Of a stretch of DNA of 64,000 nt, positions 15,426 to 24,048 are shown piece after piece. Where the stretch lies: NCBI RefSeq assembly GCF_900142365.1, contig NZ_FRAP01000006.1, forward strand, positions 210,569 through 274,568, written 5' to 3'. The DNA is from Pseudonocardia thermophila. Lineage in GTDB: Bacteria > Actinomycetota > Actinomycetes > Mycobacteriales > Pseudonocardiaceae. The position numbers and the translations under genes are program-made. Within the stretch, counting starts at the first letter, position 1. Each line of letters begins with the position of its first letter. The notes under the pieces were generated by a model that was not told the origin of the DNA, searched no databases, and worked only from the letters and a program-made list of their open reading frames with translations.

Positions 15426-17399
15426 CTACCCCCTGCCGGCGAGTGCGAGGAAGGGCGCGAGGGCGTCCGGATCGGCCAGGGCACCCCGGCTGACCGCCTT
15501 CTCGGGGTCCACGCCCGCCAGGATCTTCTTGACCGGGACCTCGCACTTCTTGCCGTTCAGCGTGCGCGGCACCTTGTCGATCACCAGGAAGCGGTCGGGC
15601 ACGTGGCGCGGCGAGAGCTCGCTGCGCAGCGCCGTGCGCAGCTTCGGCTCGACGTCCTCCAGCCGGGCGCCCGGCGCCAGCACGACGAAGCAGAGCAGCT
15701 CGCCCTCGTCCTTCGCCCCCAGCTCCGTGGTGTCGATCACGAGCGAGTCGGCGACCTCGTCGAAGCCCTCGACGACGGCGTAGAAGTCGGCGGTGCCCAT
15801 GCGCACGCCGCCGCGGTTGAGCGTGGAGTCGCTGCGGCCGTAGATCACGTACGAACCGCGCGGGGTGACCCGCACCCAGTCGCCGTGCCGCCACACGCCC
15901 TCGTAGTCGGCGAAGTACGCATCGCGCAGGCGCGAGCCGTCGTCGTCGTTCCAGAACGACACCGGCATCGACGGCATCGGCCGGGTGACCACCAGCTCGC
16001 CGACCTCGTCGACGAGCTCCCGGCCCTGCTCGTCGAACGCGGTGACCGCGGCACCCAGCGAGGCGCAGGAGATCTCGCCGAGCCACACCGGCACGTTCGG
16101 GGCGGTGCCGACGAACGCGGTGCACACGTCGGTGCCACCGGAGGTGGAGCAGATCTGGATGTGCGAGCCGACGGCGTCGGCGACCCAGCGGAAGCCCTCC
16201 ACCGACAGCGGCGCCCCGGTCGAGCCGATCGTGCGCAGCCACGACAGGTCGTACTCGTCGCGCGGGCGCAGGCCGGCCTTGAGGTTGGCCTGGATGTACG
16301 GGGCCGAGACGCCGAAGACACTGATCTTGTGCTTCTCGGCCAGCCGCCACAGCGCGCCCATGTCCGGATGGCCGGGGTTGCCGTCGAACAGCACGATCGT
16401 GGAGCCCACCAGCAGGCCGCCGACGAGGAAGTTCCACATCATCCAGCCGGTGGTGGTGAACCAGAAGAACCGGTCGCCCGGGCCCAGCTCCAACATCAAC
16501 CGCAGCTGCTTGAGGTGCTCGAGCACGATGCCGCCCTGGCTGTGCACGATGCCCTTCGGCAGTCCGGTGGTGCCGGAGGAGTAGAGCACCCACAGCGGGT
16601 GCTCGAACGGCACCGGGTCGAACTCCAGCGGCCCGGTCTGCGCGGTGAAGGCCGCCCAGCTCACCGTGCCGTCGAGGGTGGCGTCCGGGTCCAGGTACGG
16701 CACCAGCACGGTGGCGCGCAAGGTGGGCAGCTGGGCGCGCAGCTCCTCGATGCGCGGCCGGATGTCGTAGCGCTTGCCGCCGTAGAGGTAACCGTCGACG
16801 GCGATCAGCACGGTCGGCTCGATCTGGGCGAACCGGTCGTGCACGGCGCGCGGCCCGAAGTCCGGCGAGCAGGACGACCAGATCGCACCGAGGCTCGCGG
16901 CGGCCAGGAACGCGACCAGCGTCTCGACGCTGTTCGGGGCCAGCGCCACCACGCGATCACCGCGCTTGACACCCTGGGCGATCAGGCCGGCGCGGGCGCG
17001 GGCGACGAGATCGCGCAGCTCGGCGTGGGTGACGGTGCGGGAGAGCCCGTCCTCGCGCTCGAACTCGACCGCGACGTCCTCGGGGGCGCGGCCGGGGCCG
17101 TCGGTGAGGACGTGCTCGGCGTAGTTGAGGGTGGCACCGGGGAACCACTGCGCCCCCGGCATCCGGTCGTCGGCGAGCACAGCGCGGTAGGGCGAGCGGA
17201 ACTTCGCGCCGCAGAACTCGGCGACCGCCGACCAGAAGCCGTCGAGGTCCGCGATCGACCACTCGTGCAGCTGCTTGTAGTCCTCCGCGCGGATCCCGCG
17301 ATGAGCGGCCACCCACTCGGTGAACTCGGCCAGCGGGCCGCGGTGGTCCGGATCCGGCGTCCAGAGGATCTCGGGAGCAGCGGTGCCGTCGGATGCCAT
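15426..17399 (-). CDS. Acetoacetyl-CoA synthetase
   Basis: About 657 residues from ATG 17399 (MASDGTAAPEILW); a start at 17411 is also possible. It belongs to the acyl-AMP ligase superfamily: A3 motif YSSGTTGLPKGIVHSQGG, then GWMMWNFLVGGLL, YGRSDSTLNRGGVRMGT and the C-terminal lysine region VPRTLNGKKCEVPVKKI. The N-terminal WTPDPDH and the HGDWVRVTPRGSY segment match acetoacetate-CoA ligase rather than acetyl-CoA synthetase. It would activate acetoacetate to acetoacetyl-CoA with ATP in the cytoplasm. It stands alone between the tRNAs and a hydrolase gene. Confidence 0.92.
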   Translation of the reverse strand: MASDGTAAPEILWTPDPDHRGPLAEFTEWVAAHRGIRAEDYKQLHEWSIADLDGFWSAVAEFCGAKFRSPYRAVLADDRMPGAQWFPGATLNYAEHVLTDGPGRAPEDVAVEFEREDGLSRTVTHAELRDLVARARAGLIAQGVKRGDRVVALAPNSVETLVAFLAAASLGAIWSSCSPDFGPRAVHDRFAQIEPTVLIAVDGYLYGGKRYDIRPRIEELRAQLPTLRATVLVPYLDPDATLDGTVSWAAFTAQTGPLEFDPVPFEHPLWVLYSSGTTGLPKGIVHSQGGIVLEHLKQLRLMLELGPGDRFFWFTTTGWMMWNFLVGGLLVGSTIVLFDGNPGHPDMGALWRLAEKHKISVFGVSAPYIQANLKAGLRPRDEYDLSWLRTIGSTGAPLSVEGFRWVADAVGSHIQICSTSGGTDVCTAFVGTAPNVPVWLGEISCASLGAAVTAFDEQGRELVDEVGELVVTRPMPSMPVSFWNDDDGSRLRDAYFADYEGVWRHGDWVRVTPRGSYVIYGRSDSTLNRGGVRMGTADFYAVVEGFDEVADSLVIDTTELGAKDEGELLCFVVLAPGARLEDVEPKLRTALRSELSPRHVPDRFLVIDKVPRTLNGKKCEVPVKKILAGVDPEKAVSRGALADPDALAPFLALAGRG

Positions 17400-17447
17400 G
17401 GGCCACAGCATGCAATCACTGCCGCCCGGACACCAGAGTGACCGCCG

Positions 17448-18146
17448 TTACCTCAGATGGGAGTCGAACCAGTTCAGGGTGCGCTCCCAGGCGTCGGCGG
17501 CCGCGTCGGAGTCGACGTCGAAGCGGTGCCCGCTCTGCGGGTAGACGACGACGTCGGTGACCATCTCCGACTTCGCGGCGGCCTCCTGCAGCCTGCCGAT
17601 CGCCGCGTCCGCGTCGGCGTCGCCGGCGTCGCCGTAGATGCCCAGCCACGGGCAGGTCAGCCCCTGCGCGGCGGCCACCAGCGCGGTGATCCGCTCGGAC
17701 GGCGCCCCCGGCCCGCTCATGTCGCCGACGGAGACCGCCGCTCCGAGCGTGCGCTTGGCCGCCACGACCAGCGCGACCGAGCCGCCGAGGTCGAACCCGA
17801 TCACGCCCATGCGGTCGGCGTCGATGTCGTGGTCGCCGAGCCAGCCGAACGCGGTGTCGGTGTCGGCGAGCACCTGGTCGCTGTCGAGGCGCTCGAGCTG
17901 CTCGCGCACGGCGGCCTCGTCGCCGTCGAGCTCGTCGGCGCCGTCGCGGTGGTAGAGGTGCGGAGCCACGGCGAGCCAGCCGTCGTCCGCGAGGCCGTTG
18001 ACGAGGTCACGGACGGCGTCGGTGACCCCGCGAGCCTCGTGGAGCACGACGATGCCCCCACGGACCGCACCCTCCGGTTCCCCGACGGTGAGGCGCAGGC
18101 TGCTGCCGTCCACCAGCGGCACCGTCTCGGTGCGGATGTCGCTCAT
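17448..18146 (-). CDS. Dienelactone-hydrolase-like alpha/beta hydrolase with Asp at nucleophile elbow
   Basis: 232 residues with the dienelactone hydrolase layout: GIVVLHEARGVTDAVRDL (the Glu-Arg pair), DGWLAVAPHLYHR, nucleophile elbow GFDLGG, and the C-terminal YPQSGHRFD with His207. The family nucleophile is Cys (GxCxGG); here it is Asp119. Asp nucleophiles occur in haloalkane dehalogenases and epoxide hydrolases, so a different ester or halide chemistry is possible, or the protein may be non-catalytic. It is divergent from the aminotransferase gene at 18226. Substrate unknown. Confidence 0.85.
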   Translation of the reverse strand: MSDIRTETVPLVDGSSLRLTVGEPEGAVRGGIVVLHEARGVTDAVRDLVNGLADDGWLAVAPHLYHRDGADELDGDEAAVREQLERLDSDQVLADTDTAFGWLGDHDIDADRMGVIGFDLGGSVALVVAAKRTLGAAVSVGDMSGPGAPSERITALVAAAQGLTCPWLGIYGDAGDADADAAIGRLQEAAAKSEMVTDVVVYPQSGHRFDVDSDAAADAWERTLNWFDSHLR

Positions 18147-18225
18147 TGCCCCAGGGTGTCACGCTCGGCGCAACCGCACCGGTCGGGCCGGCGTGTGAGA
18201 TGGACCGCCCTTCTATCGTGGCTCC

Positions 18226-19278
18226 ATGACGCTCATCCGTCCCGACCTCGACACGCTGCCCGCCTACGTCCCCGGCAAGTCGGTACCCGGGTCGATCAAG
18301 CTGGCCAGCAACGAGGTCGCGCTGCCTCCGCTGCCCGCGGTGCTGGACGCGATCGCCGAGGCCGCGGCGGGCGGCAACCGCTACCCCGACCTGGCGGTGG
18401 TGGCGCTGACGGAGAAGCTCGCGCAGTTCTGCGACGTCGCCCCCGAGCAGGTCGCGGTCGGCTGCGGCTCGGTGAGCCTGTGCCAGCAGCTGGTGAGCGC
18501 CACCTGCCGGGAGACCACCGATGAGGTCGTGTTCGCGTGGCGATCCTTCGAGGCGTACCCGATCGTCACCCAGATCGGCGGGGCGGTGGCGCGCACGGTG
18601 CCGCTCGACGCCGAGTTCCGTCACGATCTCGACGCGATGGCGGCCGCGGTCGGCCCGAACACCCGGCTGGTGTTCGTGTGCAGCCCGAACAACCCGACCG
18701 GGCCCGCGGTGACCGACGCCGAGATGCGGCGGTTCCTCGCCGCGGTGGGCCCCGACGTGGTGGTGGCGCTGGACGAGGCGTACTTCGAGTTCGTCACCGA
18801 CCCGGCGGCGGTGAACGGACGGACCCTGCTCGACGAGCACCCGAACCTCGTCGTGCTTCGCACGTTCTCCAAGGCCTACCGGCTGGCCGGGTTCCGCGTG
18901 GGCTACGCGCTCGGCGCCCCGCCGGTCATCACCGCGCTGCGCAAGGTGTGCTCGCCGTTCAGCGTGAGCATCCCGGCCCAGGCCGCGGCGATCGCCGCGA
19001 TCGAGCACTCGGCCGAGCTGCTCGCAGCCCTGCCGCCGATCATCGAGGAGCGCACGCGGGTCCGGGAGGCGCTGCTCGCCGCCGGCTACACCGTGCCGGT
19101 CACCCAGGCCAACTTCGTGTGGCTCCCGCTGGGGGACGCGGCGGTGCCGTTCGCTCAGCACTGCATGGACCAGAAGGTCGTGGTGCGCCCGTTCCCCGGC
19201 GACGGCGTGCGGGTCACCGTCACCGGCCAGGAGGAGAACGACGCATTCCTGGCCGCGGCGACCTCCTTCCAGGCCTGA
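18226..19278 (+). CDS. pat: Histidinol-phosphate/aromatic aminotransferase (HisC/Pat family)
   Basis: 350 residues, class I/II PLP aminotransferase: SNEVALPP, the FVCSPNNPTGP motif, DEAYFEF, and the PLP lysine in TFSKAYRLAGFRVGY. Substrate-facing Arg is in VRPFPGDGVRVTVT. The protein lacks other his genes nearby, and stand-alone actinobacterial homologues are usually aromatic aminotransferase Pat making Phe/Tyr; histidinol phosphate remains an alternative. The start follows a typical spacing from a divergent hydrolase gene. Confidence 0.88.
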   Translation: MTLIRPDLDTLPAYVPGKSVPGSIKLASNEVALPPLPAVLDAIAEAAAGGNRYPDLAVVALTEKLAQFCDVAPEQVAVGCGSVSLCQQLVSATCRETTDEVVFAWRSFEAYPIVTQIGGAVARTVPLDAEFRHDLDAMAAAVGPNTRLVFVCSPNNPTGPAVTDAEMRRFLAAVGPDVVVALDEAYFEFVTDPAAVNGRTLLDEHPNLVVLRTFSKAYRLAGFRVGYALGAPPVITALRKVCSPFSVSIPAQAAAIAAIEHSAELLAALPPIIEERTRVREALLAAGYTVPVTQANFVWLPLGDAAVPFAQHCMDQKVVVRPFPGDGVRVTVTGQEENDAFLAAATSFQA

Positions 19279-19297
19279 CCTGCGGTTGAATGTGCCG

Positions 19298-19668
19298 ATG
19301 ACGTATCCGCAGCCCGGGGTCCCCTACGCGGCCACGACCCCGGAGGAACGAAACTGGGCGCTCGCCGCCCACCTCGGCAGCATCGTCACGGCGTGGTTCG
19401 CGCTCGGGCTGGTCGCGCCCCTCATCGTCCTGCTGGTGAAGGGCAAGGACTCGCCCTACATCGCCGGCACGCGGTGGAGTCGCTGAACTTCCAGATCAAC
19501 GCGCTGGTCTGGACGGTGAGCTGCTACGTGCTGATGTTCGTGCTGATCGGCTTCGTGCTGATCGCCTTCTACGGGGTCTTCTGGCTCGTCTGCGTGATCA
19601 TCGCGAGCGTGCGGGCGTCGCAGGGCGGGGAGTTCCGCTACCCGCTCACGGTGCGGCTGGTCTCCTGA
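19298..19668 (+). pseudogene. DUF4870-family membrane protein, frameshifted
   Basis: The first part (ATG 19298, MTYPQPGVPYAATTPEERNWALAAHLGS, one membrane helix, KGKDSPYIAG) reaches a stop at 19484. The second part, in another frame from about 19468, continues HAVESLNFQINALVWTVSCY with two more helices and ends at 19668. Together they match the DUF4870 (Tic20-like) pattern, where the conserved HAxESLNFQ follows the KGKxSPF segment. One base appears to be missing near 19466. It is either a true pseudogene or a base-call error; no slippery heptamer supports programmed frameshifting. Confidence 0.8.
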
Positions 19669-19696
19669 CCTGCGAGGTTCCGACCCGGACGCGGAA

Positions 19697-19729
19697 CGGC
19701 CCGGTCCGATGCGTGATCGGACCGGGCCG
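19697..19729. terminator. Bidirectional terminator hairpin
   Basis: Arms 19697-19710 and 19716-19729 (CGGCCCGGTCCGAT and its exact reverse complement) form a 14-bp stem with the 5-nt loop GCGTG. It lies between convergent genes (the DUF4870 remnant and the GlsB-type gene), so it can end transcripts from both sides. Confidence 0.85.
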
Positions 19730-19743
19730 CCCGGAGGCTTCGG

Positions 19744-20016
19744 TCAGCTGCGCACGCCGCCCTTGTTGTAGACACCGGCGACGATGCCGATCCCGATGAT
19801 CGCCAGGATCAGCTGGATGATGTGCTCGATCCAGTCGATACCTGCGGTGTCCTCCACGCCGAGCAGGCGAGCGATGAACGTCCCGATGAAGGCAGCGACG
19901 ATACCCACGACGATCGTCAGCCAGACCGGGATGTTCTGCTTGCCCGGGAGGATGATCCGGGCCAGGACGCCCAGGATCAGACCGATGACGATCGCCCCGA
20001 TGATGCTTCCGATCAT
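19744..20016 (-). CDS. GlsB/YeaQ/YmgE-family membrane protein
   Basis: 90 residues from ATG 20016 (MIGSIIGAIVIGLILG). Three hydrophobic helices with the family pattern GVLARIILPGKQNIPVW between the first and second and GFI/GVYNKGG at the end. Members (transglycosylase-associated proteins) are small inner-membrane proteins induced by stress in several bacteria; molecular function is not established. Stand-alone gene, convergent with the DUF4870 remnant. Confidence 0.9.
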   Translation of the reverse strand: MIGSIIGAIVIGLILGVLARIILPGKQNIPVWLTIVVGIVAAFIGTFIARLLGVEDTAGIDWIEHIIQLILAIIGIGIVAGVYNKGGVRS

Positions 20017-20174
20017 GTGCGTGCTCCCGACTGTTCCGGGCCGCCTTCCGTCGCGACCCGCTGGGAACTGCGTACCACCGCACGTGACCTCCCGCACGCT
20101 GCAGCGGGCCCAGGTCGCCGAAGCGTTATCGAGCCGTCGTCACCCGTTCAGCCTAATGTGATCCGGAGAACCCG

Positions 20175-20930
20175 TCAGGCCTCGAGCACGTACCCCTCGC
20201 CGCGGACGGTGCGGATCCGCTCGGGACCGATCTTGCGGCGCAGGTAGGAGATGTAGACCTGGACGAGGTTCGGCGACGCAGGCTCCGACCACACCTCGCG
20301 GGCGATCCGCGACGGCGGCACCACCTCGCCCGGAGTCGCCATCAGGGCCATGAGCAGGGCGTACTCGGTGGGCGACAGCGACACGGGGCGCCCATCGACC
20401 GCGACCTCGCCGAACTCGGTGTCGACGGTCAGCTCGCCGCGGCGCAGCACCGTGGAGTCGACGTGGGGGCCCAGGCGCAGCCGGAAGCGGATGCGGGCGG
20501 CCAGCTCGTCGACCGCGAAGGGACGCACCACGTAGTCGTCACGATCGCCGCGCAGCTGCGCGAGCACGGCGGCCCGGCGCTCCCGGGGCGTCACCACGAC
20601 GACCGGGACGTCCGGCGCCTCCATGTGGACGGTGGCGAGCATGCCGACGGGATCAGGGCCAGGCAGCTCGGCGTCGAGGACGAGCAGCGCCGGATCGCTG
20701 TGGCGGAGCGCGTCGAGGGCGGCGATCCCGTCACCGACGGGACTGATGTTGACCCCCTCGGCCCGCAGGCTGCGCACGACAGAGGCGGACGCCGCGGTGC
20801 TCGGCAGGGCGAGCAGGACGCGGTCGTTGGGCGAGTCGTGGCGGAGCACGGACGACCGGGAGCCGGCAGGGAGAACCGACGTGGACGCGAGTGCACCACC
20901 GTGGGGAGCAGCGGGGAGCATCGCGACCAT
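20175..20930 (-). CDS. OmpR/PhoB-type response regulator, atypical receiver
   Basis: 251 residues from ATG 20930 (MVAMLPAAPHGG); an earlier start up to 21110 would add a disordered N-terminus. Residues about 36-145 are a receiver-like domain with Asp86 (LLVLDAELPG). It lacks the acidic pair after the first strand (RVLLALPST) and has Arg136 in place of the conserved Lys (VVRPF). Residues about 155-250 are a winged helix: SPTEYALLMALMATPG, VQVYISYLRRKIG and IRTVRGEGYVLE. It binds DNA as a dimer in this family. No histidine kinase gene is adjacent, so it is an orphan and may be phosphorylation-independent. Confidence 0.88.
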   Translation of the reverse strand: MVAMLPAAPHGGALASTSVLPAGSRSSVLRHDSPNDRVLLALPSTAASASVVRSLRAEGVNISPVGDGIAALDALRHSDPALLVLDAELPGPDPVGMLATVHMEAPDVPVVVVTPRERRAAVLAQLRGDRDDYVVRPFAVDELAARIRFRLRLGPHVDSTVLRRGELTVDTEFGEVAVDGRPVSLSPTEYALLMALMATPGEVVPPSRIAREVWSEPASPNLVQVYISYLRRKIGPERIRTVRGEGYVLEA

Positions 20931-21362
20931 TGTCCCCGAAGCCGATGTCTGATAACAATCGGCTAACGGAGCGATCTCGCCCAGGAGGGTGACGACGGCT
21001 ACGGACCGTCGAAGATCGCATGGGCTGAACGGAGGAACGGACCAGGTTTCACCGCGCATCCCGTGCAGCCCGGCGCTCGAGGCCGACCGATCGGCGCGCA
21101 TCTGCGACACGCCTCTCAGATCGAGTTCCGCCCCGGGGACACCCCTTCTAGGGTCTGCGGCCGTGCGACGGATGCGCTCTGCTGCGGCGACGTGGTCAGC
21201 GTGCGTCCGACCGGGTGGCCGCCCCTCATCGAGGTGGCGGGACCCCTCCCGGCAAGATGTGGTTCACGAAAGCGCGGTGAGGAACCGGAGCTTTCCGCGA
21301 AGCTCCCGCCCGTCCCGCCCGGCGCTCCCCACCGGGCGGGACGGCCATCACCTCGGGATTCG
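20931..21362. other. 432-bp gap without recognisable gene
   Basis: The gap lies upstream of the response regulator and at the 3' end of the small basic-protein gene. Frames crossing it have no recognisable protein and atypical codon use. It should contain the response-regulator promoter. No strong repeat, tRNA or hairpin family was seen. Confidence 0.5.
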
Positions 21363-21557
21363 CTAGCGCTTCCGGCGGCGCGACCGGGTGGGCCGAGCAC
21401 CCGGTAGCCCCGTCTGCGGGCCGACGTGCGACGGCGGCGCCTGCGCGGCCCGCGCCCGCCGGGCGGCCCGGTTGAGCGGTCGGCCCTCGCTCTCCTCGGG
21501 CGCGGCGTCGGCGGGATCCGGCTCGCCGGAGGCCGCGGGGACGTCGGGTGTGTTCAT
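21363..21557 (-). CDS. Small Arg-rich disordered protein
   Basis: 64 residues from ATG 21557 (MNTPDVPAASGEPDP). An acidic, Pro/Ala-rich first half is followed by a basic half (RPLNRAARRARAAQ and a SRRRKR terminus). No membrane segment. It is low complexity and not recognised as a named family, though short proteins with a PLNRAARRA stretch are common in Pseudonocardiales genomes. Function unknown; coding status is moderately supported by codon bias and a plausible start. Confidence 0.5.
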   Translation of the reverse strand: MNTPDVPAASGEPDPADAAPEESEGRPLNRAARRARAAQAPPSHVGPQTGLPGARPTRSRRRKR

Positions 21558-21642
21558 CGGGACCTCCGGGGTGCGGTGGGACCCGCCGACGGTAGTCGCA
21601 CGCCGAGTAGCGCGCCGCCGAGTTTGCCCGCCCGGAAACTCG

Positions 21643-21687
21643 ACGAACGGCACTTCCGTGAGTGCTGCTTACGAGAGTGCCGTTCGT
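21643..21687. repeat. Hairpin of the ACGAACGGCACT repeat family
   Basis: Arms 21643-21659 (ACGAACGGCACTTCCGT) and 21671-21687 (ACGAGAGTGCCGTTCGT) pair with two mismatches around an 11-nt loop. The outer 12 bp equal the outer arm of the hairpin at 14958-15004. It sits between the M3 peptidase stop (21708) and the upstream start of the small basic protein, so it may end the leftward M3 transcript. Confidence 0.75.
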
Positions 21688-21707
21688 CAGCTTTCCGGCG
21701 GACCTCG

Positions 21708-23735
21708 TCAGGCCAGCAGGCCCCGGCGCACCAGCAGCGGCTCGATCTGCGGATCCCGGCCGCGGAAGGCGCGGTAGGCCGCCATCGGGTCCACCGCCCC
21801 GCCGCGGGCGAGCAGCTTCCGGCGGAACTCCTCCCCGGCCGCACGCAGATCGCCGGCGCGCTCGCCGAACCACTCCACTGTGTCGGCGTCGAGCACCTCG
21901 CTCCAGATGTACGAGTAGTACGCGGCGCTGTAGCCGCCGCCGAAGACGTGCTGGAAGTAGGTGCTGCGGTAGCGCGGAGGCGCGGTCGGCACGGCCAGCC
22001 CGGCCGCGGCGATCGCGGCTTCCTCGAACCGCTCCACGTCCTCGACCACCTCGTCCGGGCCCAGCCGGTGCCACGCCTGGTCGAGCAGGGCGGCGGCCAG
22101 GTACTCGGTGGTCGCGAAACCCTCGCCGAACCGGCGCGCCGCCGCCAGCTTCTCGACGATCTCCGCCGGCAGCGGCTCCCCGGTCTCGTGGTGCACCGCG
22201 TAGTGCGGGAGCACGGCCGGGTGGTCCAGCCACATCTCGTTGACCTGCGACGGGAACTCGACGAAGTCCCGCGGGACCGCAGTACCGGCGAACGTCGGGA
22301 ACCGCACATCGGAGAACAGCCCGTGCAGGGCGTGGCCGAACTCGTGGAACAGCGTCCGCACGTTGTCCAGCGTGAGCAGGGTCGGTTCGCCGTCCGGCGG
22401 CTTCGGGATGTTGAGCGTGTTGAGCACGACCGGCCGGGTTCCGCGCAGGTGCGACTGCGTGACGAACGAGTTCATCCAGGCGCCGCCGCGCTTCGACGCA
22501 CGCGCGTACGGATCGAGGACGTAGAGCCCGAGCGGGCCGTCCTCGTCAGCGACGTCGAAGATGCGCTGGTCGGGGTGGTAGCGCGGCAGGTCGTCGCGCT
22601 CGGCGAAGGTGACCCCGTAGAGCAACCCGGCGGCGCGGAACACGCCCTCGTGCAGCACCCGCTCCAGCTCGAAGTACGGGCGCAGGGCGTCGGTGTCGAC
22701 GGCGAAGCGCTCGCGGCGCACCTGCTCGGCGTGGAAGGCGCGGTCGGCCGCGGTGATCGGGTGGCCGGCCGCCGCGGACAGCTCCTCCGCCTCGGCGCGG
22801 GCGTTCGCCGCCGCGACGGGGGCGAGCTTGCCCAGCATCGCGTCGATGTTCTCCACCGACTCCGCCGTGAACGGCTCCGCCACCCACGCCGCGTGGTGCG
22901 GGTAGCCGAGCAGCGCCGCACGCTCGGCCCGCAGTGCGGCCAGCCGCCGGACGATCTCGCGGGTGTCGTGCTCGTTGCCGCGCAGGCCGCGGGAGAGCGC
23001 CGCCTGGTGCACCCGCGCCCGCAGCTCGCGGTCGGTGAGCGAGGCCAGTACGGGCTGCTCGGTGGGCAGGACCAGGGTGATCAGGTAGCCGTCCAGCCCG
23101 CGGTCGGCGGCGGCCTTCTCCGCCGCGGCGATCGCGTCGGCGGACAGCCCGTCGAGCTGGGCGGCGTCGGTGACGTGGACCGCGGAGTCGTTCGCCTCGG
23201 CGAGCAGCCTGCTGTTGAACTCCGTGGTGAGCTTCGAGATCTCGGCGTTCAGCTCGCGCAGCCGCTCCTGCTGCTCGGGGGCCAGCCGGGCACCGGCCCG
23301 CACCCCGTCGCGGTGGTAGCGCTCGAGCAGCCGCAGCTCCTCCTCGTCGAGGCCGAGCTCGTCGCGGCGCTGGAAGAGGTCGTCGATGCGGGCGAACAGC
23401 TTCGGGTCCAGCCGGATCGCGTCGTTGTGCGCGGCCAGCTGCGGCGCGACCTCCGCCTCGATCTCCCGCAGCTTCGGGGTGCTGGTGGAGGCGACGAGCG
23501 CGAAGAACACCGCCGAGACCCGCCGCAGCGTCTCCCCCGACCGCTCCATCGCCACGATCGTGTTCTCGAACGTGGGCGGCTCCGGGTTGTCCGCGATCGC
23601 GGCGACCTCGGCGCGCTGCTCAGCCATGCCGGCGGTGAAGGCGGGCAGGTAGTGCTCCTCGCGGATGGCCCCGAAGTCGGGGTAGCCGAACGGGAGCGGG
23701 CTGGGCGCGAGGAACGGGTTGGTCACCTTGCCCAA
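21708..23735 (-). CDS. M3-family zinc peptidyl-dipeptidase / oligopeptidase
   Basis: 675 residues, the size of Dcp/OpdA proteins. The zinc motif FHEFGHALH has His464, Glu465 and His468; the third ligand Glu is in the downstream ...EFPSQVNEMW segment. The N-terminal helical region and YSYIWSEVLDAD near residue 610 match the M3 family. No signal peptide, so it acts on cytoplasmic peptides, for example those released by the proteasome. Alone in its transcription unit. Dcp and OpdA cannot be told apart from sequence here. Confidence 0.93.
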   Translation of the reverse strand: MGKVTNPFLAPSPLPFGYPDFGAIREEHYLPAFTAGMAEQRAEVAAIADNPEPPTFENTIVAMERSGETLRRVSAVFFALVASTSTPKLREIEAEVAPQLAAHNDAIRLDPKLFARIDDLFQRRDELGLDEEELRLLERYHRDGVRAGARLAPEQQERLRELNAEISKLTTEFNSRLLAEANDSAVHVTDAAQLDGLSADAIAAAEKAAADRGLDGYLITLVLPTEQPVLASLTDRELRARVHQAALSRGLRGNEHDTREIVRRLAALRAERAALLGYPHHAAWVAEPFTAESVENIDAMLGKLAPVAAANARAEAEELSAAAGHPITAADRAFHAEQVRRERFAVDTDALRPYFELERVLHEGVFRAAGLLYGVTFAERDDLPRYHPDQRIFDVADEDGPLGLYVLDPYARASKRGGAWMNSFVTQSHLRGTRPVVLNTLNIPKPPDGEPTLLTLDNVRTLFHEFGHALHGLFSDVRFPTFAGTAVPRDFVEFPSQVNEMWLDHPAVLPHYAVHHETGEPLPAEIVEKLAAARRFGEGFATTEYLAAALLDQAWHRLGPDEVVEDVERFEEAAIAAAGLAVPTAPPRYRSTYFQHVFGGGYSAAYYSYIWSEVLDADTVEWFGERAGDLRAAGEEFRRKLLARGGAVDPMAAYRAFRGRDPQIEPLLVRRGLLA

Positions 23736-23798
23736 TGTAGGCGGCCAAGCGGTCGGGGTCCGGGAGGCGAGGGTTGCAGGACGGTCAACTCACGGTCG

Positions 23799-24034
23799 CG
23801 AGTCGAGCGTACGGCCCGACGAATCACGCATACGGCCCGGCGGATCGCGCGTGTGGCCGGGCGAGTTGCGCGTTCGCGTGCACCGAGTCGGGAGCTCGGG
23901 CCGCGAACCGCCCCGCAGGGCTCGGCGAGTTCCCCCGACGAGCTCGGCGAGTTCCCCCGAAGGGCCCGGCGAGTCGCCCTGCGCAGCAGGGTGAGTCGGC
24001 CGTAGCAGGAGGGTGAGCGTCCGGTCCTGCTCGG
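23799..24034. repeat. Array A: about eleven degenerate 21-22 bp repeats
   Basis: Consecutive units start at 23799, 23820, 23841, 23862, 23883 (21 bp each), then 23904, 23926, 23948, 23970, 23992 (22 bp) and 24014. Most begin CGAGT and end GGCCCGG or GCTCGG, for example CGAGTTCCCCCGAAGGGCCCGG starting with GGCGAGTT across the junctions. The array fills the gap between the M3 peptidase start and the N-acetyltransferase stop. Spacing is not a multiple of three and no frame is coherent, so it is not coding. Confidence 0.8.
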
Positions 24035-24048
24035 CCCGGTACTCGGCC

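Noticed and set aside
15373..16593. 406-codon minus-strand frame inside acetoacetyl-CoA synthetase
   Set aside because: It lies in another frame of a gene with a complete ligase signature and has an Arg/Ala-biased composition.
19484..19500. Programmed ribosomal frameshift in the DUF4870 gene
   Set aside because: The junction GCCGGCAC has no slippery heptamer and no downstream pseudoknot was seen; a missing base is simpler.
21426..24005. 859-codon plus-strand frame opposite the M3 peptidase
   Set aside because: No recognisable domain, shadows a gene with an intact HEFGH zinc motif, and runs through a non-coding repeat array.
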